A stretch of DNA of 9,933 bases from Haloferacaceae archaeon PL-Br10_E2g29 (lineage in GTDB: Archaea; Halobacteriota; Halobacteria; Halobacteriales; Haloferacaceae). The notes beneath the pieces were generated by a model. It did no database searches and was not told the origin of the DNA. It was given only the letters and a program-made list of their open reading frames with translations. The stretch is from positions 1 through 9,933 of the forward strand of contig LKMS01000048.1 of the NCBI GenBank assembly GCA_001563965.1, read 5' to 3'. How positions within the stretch are numbered: the first letter of the stretch is position 1; each line of letters starts with the position of its first letter. Made by a program: the position numbers and the translations under genes. This document shows, piece by piece, positions 1 through 7,168 of the stretch.

Positions 1-966
1 GATTCCCTCGTTGTCGACAGCGTAGTTCATCGCCTGGCGGAACTCGACGCTGTCGAACGGTTCGACCGTATTTTTCATCGGACAGAACACCGTCCGGAAA
101 CTCGTCACGTTCCGGACTTCAACCCCCTCGGCGTCTCGAATTGTCGAAACGTCTTCCGGCGTGATGTTGATGGTCACGTCGGTTTCGCCGGTTTCGATTG
201 CGGCCGCTCGGCCGCTGGACTCGCCGTCAGAGTTGAACACGACCGTCTCGAACGGTGGGGCCTCACCCCAGTAGTCGTCGAACCGTTCGAGAACGATTTC
301 TTCACCAGAGGTGAAGTCAACGACCTCGTATGGCCCGGTTCCGTTGAAATCCTCCGGATCTGCGCCCGAAATCGACTCGCCTTCCTCGTCGGCCGAGTGG
401 TTTTCGATGGCCCACTCACGTGGAATCGCTCGCGCGTAGTTGCCAAACTCGAACTCAGCCAGTCCGGGGGCTGCCCCGTAACTCACCGCAACGGTCGTGT
501 CATCGAGGGCTTCTGCGCCCTCGATTGAACCCATCCCGAACGAGCCGATTTCACTCGGAACGCCGATGTCGTCGTCAACAGTTCGGTTGATCGTCCAGGC
601 AACGTCCTCGGCAGTCAGTTCGTCGCCGTTGTGGAAGACAACGTCATCACGGAGCGTGAGTTCGGTAATGCCTTCGCCCTCGATGATTTCGGTTTCTTCG
701 ACGACACGGGGGGAGATTCCCTCGCCGGGTTCGAAATCGAGCAATGGCTCGTAGATGTGGTCGAGCACGTCGAAGTAGTCACCAGTGATGTGGTCGAGCG
801 GATCGATGGTGTCGGGGAACTGTGAGAGGGTAACGGTGATTTCGGTGAGTTCTTCGAGTTCCTCATCACCTCCGAGACAGCCCGCAATCGCCATTGCGCC
901 GCCGGCCGCGCCAGCGAGTTTGAGATACGTCCGTCGGTCGACTGTATTCGTGTTATCATTCCGCAT
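1..966 (-). CDS. ABC transporter substrate-binding lipoprotein, peptide/SBP_bac_5 type (partial, 3' end beyond window)
   Basis: The frame is open from an ATG at 966 to the left edge, giving 322 residues with no stop. It is the extracellular solute receptor of a dipeptide/oligopeptide-type ABC importer. The N-terminus is a Tat signal, with R11-R12 followed by TYLKLAGAAGG, then a lipobox ending in C30 (AIAGC) and an acidic linker, so it is probably folded in the cytoplasm, exported by Tat and lipid-anchored. The mature part has family 5 landmarks: a 'TIDPLDHITGDYFDVLDHIYEPLL' type opening (about residues 53-76), 'FHNGDELTAEDVAWTINR' (about 111-128), and 'GTGPYEVVDFTSGEE' before 'ERFDDYWG'. Full-length members are usually 500-600 residues, so 40% or more is outside the window. 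The permease and ATPase genes are not visible and may lie to the left. A TATATATA box 28 nt before the ATG and no Shine-Dalgarno suggest a leaderless mRNA. The substrate cannot be told from sequence. Confidence 0.93.
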   Translation of the reverse strand, partial: MRNDNTNTVDRRTYLKLAGAAGGAMAIAGCLGGDEELEELTEITVTLSQFPDTIDPLDHITGDYFDVLDHIYEPLLDFEPGEGISPRVVEETEIIEGEGITELTLRDDVVFHNGDELTAEDVAWTINRTVDDDIGVPSEIGSFGMGSIEGAEALDDTTVAVSYGAAPGLAEFEFGNYARAIPREWAIENHSADEEGESISGADPEDFNGTGPYEVVDFTSGEEIVLERFDDYWGEAPPFETVVFNSDGESSGRAAAIETGETDVTINITPEDVSTIRDAEGVEVRNVTSFRTVFCPMKNTVEPFDSVEFRQAMNYAVDNEGI

Positions 967-989
967 AATCACAGCAAAGAACAACGACC

Positions 990-997
990 ATATATAT
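990..997 (-). promoter_or_regulatory. TATA box of the substrate-binding protein gene
   Basis: The alternating AT run ATATATAT is centred about 28 nt before the ATG at 966. This is the expected archaeal TATA-to-start distance when transcription begins at or next to the start codon. No GGAGG-like sequence lies between it and the ATG. Confidence 0.65.
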
Positions 998-1073
998 GTG
1001 TCGGAGGATTGGACTGTATGACGGCCCGTTATTTTCGGTGTCGGGTTTCGCGTCGCGCGATCACGACAGCCGG

Positions 1074-2132
1074 TTAGCGCCCATCGATGAGTTGTTCACC
1101 GACTTCGATGCCGTTCCAAAACGCCTCATGGGCCCGCCCCTCGCCGACGACCCAGTCGCCGGCCATGTAGAGGTCGTACTCGACGAGCGGTGAACTCACG
1201 TCGGTATCAACGGCCGAATCTGGCAACGCATACCGCCAGCCCTGATCATCGATCCAGTCGGGGTCCGCCAGTCGGTCGTCATCAAGCAGGTCGCTCACCA
1301 TGGCCGCAACGTCGCTGGCGACCGAGTCAAGCGGGTCGTCGTAGTGCGCAGCCGACCAGCCGGGAGCCATCTGGACGACCAGTAGCTCCTCACCGGCAGG
1401 AATGTGGCCGGGCTTGCAGGATTCACGCGCCAGCCAGCCGATGTCGTGCTCGCGGTCGGGGTTCACCAGCGCATAGTACGGACGATCACGTTCGAACGGA
1501 TAGTGGAGGATAATCGAGCGAATCGTTCGGTACGGCACGTCGTCGACAGCGTTGGCAGCCGTTGCAACCACGTCGGCTGCGCCGGGAATCCGTGTCGCCG
1601 ATAACAGGTTCGCGGTCTGCGGTGCCGGCGGCGTCAACACCACCGCATCGAACGGGCCGTGGTCGATACCGTCGGTATCTGTGAGCCTCCACTGATTGGT
1701 CGAGTCGTCGTAGTCAAGAGCTTCAACCCGCGTCGATTTGCGGATTTCGGCGTCCGTCTCGGCGAGCAGCCGTTTGGCAAACTGCGTAATGCCGGCCTCC
1801 CACGTCCACTTGTGTGATTCTTGGCGGTCGCTTTCGGTTATCTGTCCGGTCTTGTCGAACGTCCAGACCGGGCCGTCGATGTCGACCAATCCATCGGTCC
1901 CGAGCGACTGCAACAGCGATGTCGTCCGGTCGTCGCTGTCCTTGATGTAGTTCGCGCCGTGGTCGTACCGACAACCGGCACGACGGCGGGTGGCGGCCCG
2001 ACCGCCAACGCCACGGCTTTTTTCGAGCAGTGTCACCGAGGCCGGTTCGTCGCGCAGGCGGTAGGCGACCGCCGCACCAGCGAGGCCCGCGCCAACAACA
2101 CAGAGCCGACTCGACTCCTTCGACGTGTCCAT
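1074..2132 (-). CDS. Renalase-like FAD-dependent oxidoreductase
   Basis: A 352-residue soluble flavoprotein of the renalase/amine-oxidase-like NAD(P)/FAD oxidoreductase group. The N-terminal Rossmann motif is VVGAGLAGAAVAYRL (G14, G16, G19), with E37 in place to bind the FAD ribose. It is followed by the family signature GVGGRAATRR (41-50) and YDHGANYIK (56-64). The C-terminal FAD motif AGDWVVGEGRAHEAFWNG sits at 324-341. Length fits bacterial renalases (about 320-350). Renalases oxidise mis-reduced dihydronicotinamide isomers; whether this one does is inference. I chose the ATG at 2132 because the frame upstream (to 2192) is arginine-rich and unlike the acidic protein, and because an ATTTTACC element lies about 26 nt before 2132. 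The gene is divergent from the HAD gene across a 110 bp spacer and lies 107 bp upstream of the substrate-binding gene on the same strand. No membrane segment or export signal is seen. Confidence 0.88.
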   Translation of the reverse strand: MDTSKESSRLCVVGAGLAGAAVAYRLRDEPASVTLLEKSRGVGGRAATRRRAGCRYDHGANYIKDSDDRTTSLLQSLGTDGLVDIDGPVWTFDKTGQITESDRQESHKWTWEAGITQFAKRLLAETDAEIRKSTRVEALDYDDSTNQWRLTDTDGIDHGPFDAVVLTPPAPQTANLLSATRIPGAADVVATAANAVDDVPYRTIRSIILHYPFERDRPYYALVNPDREHDIGWLARESCKPGHIPAGEELLVVQMAPGWSAAHYDDPLDSVASDVAAMVSDLLDDDRLADPDWIDDQGWRYALPDSAVDTDVSSPLVEYDLYMAGDWVVGEGRAHEAFWNGIEVGEQLIDGR

Positions 2133-2154
2133 ACCGTTCGAACGGCCGCGAGGT

Positions 2155-2162
2155 GGTAAAAT
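2155..2162 (-). promoter_or_regulatory. Possible TATA element for the renalase-like gene
   Basis: ATTTTACC on the minus strand is centred about 26 nt before the ATG at 2132 in an otherwise GC-rich spacer. The spacing fits a leaderless archaeal promoter, but the sequence match is only moderate. Confidence 0.35.
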
Positions 2163-2242
2163 CCGTCGTGCGTGCAGTCGGTTTGGTCGCACGGCGGAAC
2201 GCTGTGAACAGGGTTTTGCCCATCCAGACCGTCGCAGTCGGT

Positions 2243-2905
2243 ATGTACGACGCCGTCTGTTTCGACAACGACGGGGTGTTGGTCTCGCGGACCGCCTACA
2301 CCATCCTCCACGAGGCCGCCTGGCAGGCGTTCGACGCGGCAGGCATCGAGTCGCCCGATGCCGACCACGTCAAATCGATGGTCATCGGTGCGACGCCAGA
2401 CCAGGTGCAGTTCGTCTGTGAGACCTACGATCTCGACCCCGACCGGTTCTGGCAACTTCGCGATCAGGTGATGAGCGAAAAACAGCAAAACGAGGCACGG
2501 GCGGGACGCAAAACCCCTTATGAGGATCTCAGCGCGCTCGAAGCGCTGTCGGTTCCGATGGGGATTGTGAGTTCGAACCAACAGGCAACGGTCGATTTTC
2601 TCGTCGACTACTTCGATTTCGACGGCTTTTCGGTCGCACTCGGACGCGAACCGACCATCGAAAGCCTCCGTTTGCGAAAACCCAACCCGCACTATCTCGA
2701 GCGCGCAATGGAGTCGCTCGATGCCGACTCGATGTTGTTCGTCGGCGACAACGACTCCGATATCGCGGCGGCGGACGCCGCCGGCGTCGACTCGGCGTTC
2801 ATTCGCCGACCGCATCGGCGAAACCACGACCCCGAACCGACGCCAACGTACATCGTCGACGACCTCCACGATATCGTGAGCCTCTGTCGGTACGTCGAAC
2901 CCTGA
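2243..2905 (+). CDS. HAD-superfamily hydrolase (phosphoglycolate phosphatase-like)
   Basis: A 220-residue soluble phosphatase of the haloacid dehalogenase superfamily. Motif I is FDNDGVLV with nucleophile D8 and acid/base D10. Motif II is GIVSSNQ (S110/S111). Motif III is K146 in RLRKPNPHYLERAM. Motif IV is FVGDNDSDIAAADAAG with D169 and D173 for Mg2+. The region between motifs I and II (about 15-90) is a small helical cap of the C1 type seen in phosphoglycolate phosphatase and beta-phosphoglucomutase relatives; the KPNP motif III also fits that group. The natural substrate cannot be read from sequence. An upstream in-frame extension to 2030 was rejected because it is arginine-rich, lies antisense to the renalase-like gene, and the conserved HAD fold begins at MYDAVCFDNDG. 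A weak TTTTG element about 27 nt before the ATG may be the promoter. Its stop is 9 bp from the convergent DUF1405 stop. Confidence 0.9.
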   Translation: MYDAVCFDNDGVLVSRTAYTILHEAAWQAFDAAGIESPDADHVKSMVIGATPDQVQFVCETYDLDPDRFWQLRDQVMSEKQQNEARAGRKTPYEDLSALEALSVPMGIVSSNQQATVDFLVDYFDFDGFSVALGREPTIESLRLRKPNPHYLERAMESLDADSMLFVGDNDSDIAAADAAGVDSAFIRRPHRRNHDPEPTPTYIVDDLHDIVSLCRYVEP

Positions 2906-2914
2906 GGGTGACCC

Positions 2915-3637
2915 TTAGGTGCGTCCGCCGGGTGTCGGTTTTTTGCCGGCTTGGAGCGTCCGAATCCGTGTTGCCAACGCAAAATACAGGGGAATGAGTG
3001 TCAACACGACCGCGCCCCACGCGGCGAGTTGAAATGCCGTCGCACCCGCGACAATCGGCGTGTCGTACGCGGTCGGAATCGCGGTGTGGTGTGGGCCACC
3101 ACTAACCGGAATAAAGTAGTCGACGGTGAGATCGATGGTGTACCACGCGAGCGCGATGGCGACCGCGCGAACCGGAAAGTCGGTGATGCGGTGCAGTACG
3201 AACGCTTGGACAACCATCGCGAGATGGCTCACCAGCAAGAACGCGTACATCGCGGGCGGCGTAAACGCGAGAAAATCCTCCGCAAACACGACGAGCACCC
3301 ACGGCGTCCACAGCCCGAGTTTGATGTTGCCGAAAAACGCCAGCGCAGCCAGGGTGTCGCTGTGTCTGTCGACGGCCCACAGCGCGAACGCACCGGCGAT
3401 AAACAACGTCGCCAGCGGGCTGTCAGGGACGAAAATCCACATCGCAATCGGCGTCTCTGCGAGCTGTGATTGGTAGTACCAAAAGCCGAACGCCGTGCCC
3501 GCGAGGTTGATCGCGACGACGACCCAGACGAGTCGAAGGCCGAGATCCTCGACGGCCTGCGGGACGGGCGCGAGCCAGCGCGGGAGGGGTGCGCTGTCGG
3601 GCAGCGACGACCGGTTCAACAACAATCCGTTCGGCAT
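2915..3637 (-). CDS. DUF1405 family multi-pass membrane protein
   Basis: A 240-residue integral membrane protein that I recognise as DUF1405 (related to Bacillus YpjA); the molecular function is unknown. About six hydrophobic segments are visible, near residues 34-54, 72-90, 96-118, 127-148, 155-176 and 198-224. Features consistent with the family are FGFWYYQSQL after the first segment, the short FVPDSPLATLF loop, GNIKLGLWTPWVL, and VDYFIPVSGGPHH with two adjacent histidines (183-184). The ends are short and polar, and the C-terminal tail is basic (ATRIRTLQAGKK), suggesting a cytoplasmic C-terminus by the positive-inside rule. Length is near that of archaeal members. The ATG at 3637 was kept because the next methionine lies inside a membrane segment. 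The gene is divergent from the small unknown gene at 3744, with a weak ATTTG element about 27 nt before its ATG. Confidence 0.85.
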   Translation of the reverse strand: MPNGLLLNRSSLPDSAPLPRWLAPVPQAVEDLGLRLVWVVVAINLAGTAFGFWYYQSQLAETPIAMWIFVPDSPLATLFIAGAFALWAVDRHSDTLAALAFFGNIKLGLWTPWVLVVFAEDFLAFTPPAMYAFLLVSHLAMVVQAFVLHRITDFPVRAVAIALAWYTIDLTVDYFIPVSGGPHHTAIPTAYDTPIVAGATAFQLAAWGAVVLTLIPLYFALATRIRTLQAGKKPTPGGRT

Positions 3638-3713
3638 GCGCGTGTGTTTGGGCGGCGGTCACAAATCCGTGCCGGTCGGTGAGGTCGATGTCGGCCCCGG
3701 ACTGCGGGCAACG

Positions 3714-3720
3714 GTTTAAC
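3714..3720 (+). promoter_or_regulatory. TATA element for the 3744-5128 two-gene operon
   Basis: GTTTAAC sits in a GC-rich spacer, centred about 27 nt before the ATG at 3744, with no Shine-Dalgarno in between. This fits a leaderless transcript that would carry both the unknown gene and the alpha/beta hydrolase. Confidence 0.55.
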
Positions 3721-3743
3721 CCCCGGCCGTTGTAGGGTGGCGT

Positions 3744-4154
3744 ATGACCAGCAACGCTCCCGACGTGATCACGGGCGTCGAAGGCGAACTCCGGAGCTAT
3801 GGCATCAGCATCGAGCGCATTGCGTACGTCGACCCCGAGAGCGACGAGGAAGACGACCCAGCCGACAAGGACACACCCACCGAACAGCTCGAAGTCGCGT
3901 ACATAACCGCGTTTCCCGGCACCGACATCAACCACAAGGAGATGGGCCGTGCCTGCAACGCCCTGATCGAACTTGCCGAGGAAGGCACGTGGACACCCCA
4001 ACCGGTCACGGCGACGGTGCTTCGCGCGGATGACGACCAACTGGGAACGTGGCGAATCGATCCCGCGTGGATCGAGGGGCTACTCGCCTACGACCTCTCG
4101 GAGACCGAGTTTTCGGCCCGCGTCGTCGACAGCATCGAAGGGGCCGACAAATGA
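3744..4154 (+). CDS. Conserved-looking haloarchaeal protein of unknown function
   Basis: A 136-residue acidic cytoplasmic protein that I cannot assign to a named function. It looks like a small haloarchaeal family of unknown function. Residues 1-30 look structured (GVEGELRSYGISIERIAYVD). Residues 31-47 form a low-complexity acidic linker rich in D and E. Residues 50-128 form a compact alpha/beta-looking domain with NHKEMGRACNALIEL (63-77), a valine/threonine strand (88-94), and a tail GTWRIDPAWIEGLL followed by LSETEFSARVV. There are no cysteine pairs, nucleotide-binding loop, signal peptide or membrane segment; the single Cys is C71. The gene overlaps the downstream alpha/beta hydrolase by ATGA, so the two are almost certainly co-transcribed and translationally coupled. 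The acidic composition and clean promoter spacing argue that it is a real gene. The closest guess is one of the small haloarchaeal DUF families defined by the 'GRxCNxLI' and 'GTWR' blocks. Confidence 0.82.
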   Translation: MTSNAPDVITGVEGELRSYGISIERIAYVDPESDEEDDPADKDTPTEQLEVAYITAFPGTDINHKEMGRACNALIELAEEGTWTPQPVTATVLRADDDQLGTWRIDPAWIEGLLAYDLSETEFSARVVDSIEGADK

Positions 4155-5128
4155 CTCCCGGCGTCAGCGACCCACCAAGCGGTCGTCGCAAGCCGAAAAA
4201 CCGAAGTCAACAGTCGGTTCGCCGGCCAACCCGTGAGTCGTATTCGACCCGGACAATCCACTTCGAGAGCGGCGATGCGTCCTGTGTCGGCACGCTGTAT
4301 CTGCCCGCCCGACCCGACACCCCGCCGGTCGTCGTCATGGCCCACGGCCTCGGCATGTGGCGATCGTTCGGGTTGCCCGCGATTGCCGAGCGGTTCGCGG
4401 AGGCCGGCTACGCCGCCTTCCTTTTCGACTTCCGGCACCATGGCGACAGCGGCGGCGAGCCACGCGGACTCGTCAGTCCAGCGGCCCAGTGTACGGACTA
4501 CGAGGCAGCCATCGAGGTGATGGTCGCCACCGACGATGTCGACAGCAACCGACTCGTGCTCTGGGGCTACTCGTTGTCGGGTGGCCACGTGCTCTCGGTC
4601 GCCGCTGCGAACTTCCGGGTTGCCGGTGTGATCGCAACCGTCCCGTTTGTCGATGGCCGAAGCGAACTCAAACGGCTGCTCCGAACGCCGAAAACCCTGC
4701 TGAAAGCCACGGCGGCGGGCGTTCACGACCGAGTTGGGCGACGGGTCGGCCTCGGCCGTGCGGTTCGGATCGTCGACGACCCAGACGGATTTGGCGTGAT
4801 CACCACACCGGGCGCAAAACGCGCCATCTTCGATCTGATTGACCGTGAATCGAACTGGCGGAATGCGGTTCCCGCCCGCATCTTTCTCGATCTCCCGCGC
4901 TACCGACCGATTTCGACTGTCGACGAGATTCGGTGTCCAACGCTCGTGATCGGCGGCCGCGACGACCAGATTGTACCGGCCTCGGGCCCGGAAACCGCGG
5001 CTGATGCGATTGCGTCGTCGACCTACATCGAACTCCCAGCCGATCATCTGAGCCTGCTGGCCGAGGACTTCGACACTGTTGTCGACCACCAGTTGGCGTT
5101 CCTGCGGTCGACGGTTGCCCACCGGTAG
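4151..5128 (+). CDS. Alpha/beta hydrolase
   Basis: A 325-residue soluble serine hydrolase of the alpha/beta-hydrolase fold. The oxyanion segment is HGLGMWRSFGL (65-75). FDFRHHGDSGG (92-102) is the strand-4 turn. The nucleophile elbow is WGYSLSGGH with Ser141; the shoulder reads G-Y-S-L-S-G-G, a variant seen in GTSFSGGH-type hydrolases. GGRDDQIVP (268-276) carries the acid (D271 or D272), and H299 in PADHLSLL is the likely catalytic His. A helical lid lies between about 170 and 250. The first 30 residues are basic and low-complexity (PPSGRRKPKNRSQQ), which is unusual for a halophile and may be a flexible tail. The start at 4151 overlaps the upstream stop (ATGA), indicating coupling to the unknown gene; an earlier in-frame ATG at 4049 would give an arginine-rich leader inside that gene. 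Ester, thioester or peptide substrates are possible; none can be specified. Confidence 0.88.
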   Translation: MTPGVSDPPSGRRKPKNRSQQSVRRPTRESYSTRTIHFESGDASCVGTLYLPARPDTPPVVVMAHGLGMWRSFGLPAIAERFAEAGYAAFLFDFRHHGDSGGEPRGLVSPAAQCTDYEAAIEVMVATDDVDSNRLVLWGYSLSGGHVLSVAAANFRVAGVIATVPFVDGRSELKRLLRTPKTLLKATAAGVHDRVGRRVGLGRAVRIVDDPDGFGVITTPGAKRAIFDLIDRESNWRNAVPARIFLDLPRYRPISTVDEIRCPTLVIGGRDDQIVPASGPETAADAIASSTYIELPADHLSLLAEDFDTVVDHQLAFLRSTVAHR

Positions 5129-5175
5129 GGTGCTGATCCGAATTTGTGTGCCAGCATCGTCGTCGAAGATGATCA

Positions 5176-5191
5176 CTGTCGCCAGCGACAG
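5176..5191. repeat. Perfect 7+2+7 palindrome upstream of hmgA
   Basis: CTGTCGCCAGCGACAG is two perfect 7 bp inverted arms around a CA centre. It lies 48-63 bp after the alpha/beta hydrolase stop and ends about 10 bp before the presumed hmgA TATA element. It could be a transcription-factor operator or an RNA hairpin at the end of the upstream transcript. It has no following T-run, which makes a terminator less likely. Confidence 0.5.
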
Positions 5192-5200
5192 ACCGACAAT

Positions 5201-5206
5201 CATTAG
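5201..5206 (+). promoter_or_regulatory. Possible TATA element of hmgA
   Basis: CATTAG is centred about 27 nt before the hmgA ATG at 5231, the standard spacing for a leaderless haloarchaeal mRNA. The match to TTTATA is weak. An AGGA about 7 nt before the ATG might give some ribosome pairing. Confidence 0.35.
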
Positions 5207-5230
5207 CAACCGCCCCGAGCAGGAACTACC

Positions 5231-6463
5231 ATGACTGGTGACGTCGATCACGCCGCCGTTGTCGAACTCGCCGCCCGGGTTGCCGACGGCGAGCTCCGCT
5301 TGCACGAACTCGAAAACCACGCCGACAGCGACACGGCGGCAGCCGCCCGCCGCCACCGTGTCGAGAACGAGACGGGAGCAAACTGCGAGACAATCGGCTC
5401 GTACGGGTTCCCCGCCGAAACCGCCGAAGCAAATATCGAAAACATGATTGGGGCGGTCCAGATTCCCGTCGGTGTCGTCGGTCCTGTCGCGATCAACGGC
5501 GGCGCGCTTTCGGGCGAGCGGTATCTGCCGCTGGCAACAACCGAGGGCGCGCTGTTGGCCTCGGTCAACCGCGGCTGTTCCGTGCTCACGCGCTCGGGCG
5601 GCGCAACGGTTCGCGTCACCAAATCCGGGATGACCCGCGCACCCGTGTTCCGCGTCGACGACGTGGCCGAAGCGCTCGCGCTCGTCGAGTGGGTTCGCGA
5701 CAACGAGCGCGTGCTTCGGGAGGCCGCCGAAGCGACGACCAACCACGGCGAACTGCAGGGCGTCACCCCCTACGTCGTCGGCAACAACGTCTATCTCCGC
5801 TTCCGGTTCGACACGAAAGACGCGATGGGCATGAACATGGTGACCATCGCGACAAAAGCCGCCTGCGACCGGGTCGAAGCCGAAACGACCGCCTCGCTCG
5901 TCGCGCTCTCTGGCAACCTCTGTACGGACAAAAAACCCGCCGCGATCAACGCGGTCGAGGGCCGTGGCCGCTCGGTGACCGCCGATGTCGTCATCGACCG
6001 CGACGTCGTCGCCGACGCACTTCACACGACGCCCGAGGCGATCGCCGAAATCAACGTCCGCAAGAACCTGATCGGCTCGGCAAAGGCGGGTGCGCTCGGC
6101 TTCAACGCTCACGTCGCCAATGCGGTCGCCGCGATGTTTCTGGCCACCGGACAGGATGAAGCCCAGGTCGTCGAGGGGGCGAACGCGATCACGACCGCCG
6201 AAGTCACCGACGACGGCGATCTGTACTGTTCGGTCTCGCTTGCGAGCCTCGAAGTCGGCACCGTTGGCGGCGGCACGAAGCTCCCCACACAGTCCGAGGC
6301 GCTCGACATTCTCGGCGTGCGTGGCGGTGGCGACCCCGCCGGCTCCAACGCGGATGCGCTCGCCGAGGCCATCGCGGTCGCCGCGCTCGCCGGCGAACTC
6401 TCGTTGCTCGCGGCGCTTGGCTCGCGACACCTGTCGAGTGCACACGAATCGCTCGGCCGATAA
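5231..6463 (+). CDS. hmgA: Hydroxymethylglutaryl-CoA reductase (NADPH), class I
   Basis: A 410-residue cytoplasmic enzyme reducing HMG-CoA to mevalonate with two NADPH. It is the committed step to the isoprenoid chains of archaeal lipids, carotenoids and quinones, and the classical statin target of haloarchaea. It lacks the membrane anchor of eukaryotic enzymes, as usual in archaea. Class I landmarks in order are ENMIGAVQIPVGVVGP (70-85), LATTEGALLASVNRG with catalytic E105, DAMGMNM (197-203, NADP-side loop), CTDKKPAAIN with catalytic K234, GSAKAGALGFNAH (282-294), TGQDEAQVVEGAN with D309, GTVGGGT (343-349), and the C-terminal SAHESLGR with catalytic H405. All four expected catalytic residues are present, so the enzyme should be active. 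It is a single gene: 102 bp after the alpha/beta hydrolase and convergent with the DUF5817-type gene 38 bp away. A perfect palindrome at 5176-5191 may regulate it. Confidence 0.98.
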   Translation: MTGDVDHAAVVELAARVADGELRLHELENHADSDTAAAARRHRVENETGANCETIGSYGFPAETAEANIENMIGAVQIPVGVVGPVAINGGALSGERYLPLATTEGALLASVNRGCSVLTRSGGATVRVTKSGMTRAPVFRVDDVAEALALVEWVRDNERVLREAAEATTNHGELQGVTPYVVGNNVYLRFRFDTKDAMGMNMVTIATKAACDRVEAETTASLVALSGNLCTDKKPAAINAVEGRGRSVTADVVIDRDVVADALHTTPEAIAEINVRKNLIGSAKAGALGFNAHVANAVAAMFLATGQDEAQVVEGANAITTAEVTDDGDLYCSVSLASLEVGTVGGGTKLPTQSEALDILGVRGGGDPAGSNADALAEAIAVAALAGELSLLAALGSRHLSSAHESLGR

Positions 6464-6501
6464 CGCGCTCGGTCGAAACGACGGAGTCCCGTGCGCTCAA
6501 C

Positions 6502-7023
6502 TCAGAGCAACCGGTACCGACCGCCGGATTCGGATACCTCGCCGTGTTGTCGAAGTTTTTCGAGAAGCGTGCGCGCCGCGTCGGCTGGAACGCCGTGGTC
6601 GACCGCGTACGCGAGGATGTCGTCCTCGGTTGGCCGGTCTGCCTGTTCGACGGCCGCACGGACGATTTTATCGCGCGAGCGCGAGGAGCCACCGGAAACG
6701 TCGCCTGCGGCGGCAACCCGGTCGGGATCGAGCCCGACACCGGCGAGATACTCCGCGTCGTCGATACCGCTCTCGTCGAGTTGCGCTTCGAGATCGGCAA
6801 CGTGGTCGACGTCGGCGAACGCGTCGGCGTCGCCATGTTTTTTGGCGAGCAGTGCCGCGCGGGCCTCACGGGCCGCGTTGCGATCGTCGGACGCGAAAAA
6901 CCGCTTGAGTTTGCGGGTCTGATGGGTTTTCCCACAGCGTTGACACTGGGCAGTTTTCGATGAGTCGGGATCCGACACCAACCACAGCGCCCCGCAGTTG
7001 CTGCAGCCGACGACCGCGTACAT
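6502..7023 (-). CDS. Zinc-ribbon and winged-helix protein, DUF5817 type
   Basis: A 173-residue cytoplasmic protein. The N-terminus is a four-cysteine zinc ribbon: C7-x2-C10 in MYAVVGCSNCGALW and C27-x2-C30 in AQCQRCGKTH. A charged, alanine-rich helix (47-82) and an acidic hinge follow. Residues about 117-173 form a winged-helix domain (KIVRAAVEQADRPTEDDILAYAV ... ARTLLEKLRQHGEVSESGGRYRLL). This closely resembles the C-terminal winged helix of archaeal MCM helicases. I recognise the whole as the haloarchaeal DUF5817 family, named from memory. A role in nucleic-acid binding is inference from these two domains. The start at 7023 is chosen because the zinc ribbon begins there; the open frame upstream (to 7185) is unlike a haloarchaeal protein and overlaps the neighbouring promoter region. 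It is divergent from the beta-lactamase-like gene and convergent with hmgA. Confidence 0.85.
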   Translation of the reverse strand: MYAVVGCSNCGALWLVSDPDSSKTAQCQRCGKTHQTRKLKRFFASDDRNAAREARAALLAKKHGDADAFADVDHVADLEAQLDESGIDDAEYLAGVGLDPDRVAAAGDVSGGSSRSRDKIVRAAVEQADRPTEDDILAYAVDHGVPADAARTLLEKLRQHGEVSESGGRYRLL

Positions 7024-7140
7024 ATCTCGACGGTTGGGTTGATCCGATTTGAGTGTATGGGTTGCTGTTGTATGCAGGACGGTATCACTGCAGGTAGACC
7101 CAGTTGACCTAGCATCCTGTGTTGCCAACGCCATCGACGT

Positions 7141-7163
7141 ACTAGTTCGCGGGCACGAACAGT
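7141..7163. repeat. Inverted repeat abutting the beta-lactamase-like gene TATA box
   Basis: GTTCG (7145-7149) and CGAAC (7156-7160) are perfect inverted arms around a 6 nt CGGGCA centre. They extend with ACT (7141-7143) and AGT (7161-7163) if A7144 is looped out. The repeat ends at the first base of the TATA box, over the BRE position where a bound regulator would block TFB. Confidence 0.4.
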
Positions 7164-7168
7164 TATAC
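7163..7168 (+). promoter_or_regulatory. TATA box of the beta-lactamase-like gene
   Basis: TTATAC is centred about 25-26 nt before the ATG at 7191. The intervening AT-rich sequence has no Shine-Dalgarno, so the transcript is probably leaderless. Confidence 0.6.

Noticed and set aside
2030..2242. N-terminal extension of the HAD protein
   Set aside because: Arginine-rich, antisense to the renalase-like gene, and upstream of the conserved HAD start MYDAVCFDNDG.
2033..2869. Minus-strand open frame opposite the HAD gene
   Set aside because: The HAD frame has all four catalytic motifs; the antisense translation has none and is arginine-rich.
4049..4150. Earlier start of the alpha/beta hydrolase
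   Set aside because: Lies inside the unknown gene in another frame, arginine-rich, and the ATGA overlap at 4151 is a better start.
4088..6445. Very long open frame on the minus strand (785 codons) opposite the hydrolase and hmgA
   Set aside because: It is the antisense shadow of two clearly identified genes. Its translation is a GC-driven composition with no domain, and it would need both real genes to be wrong.
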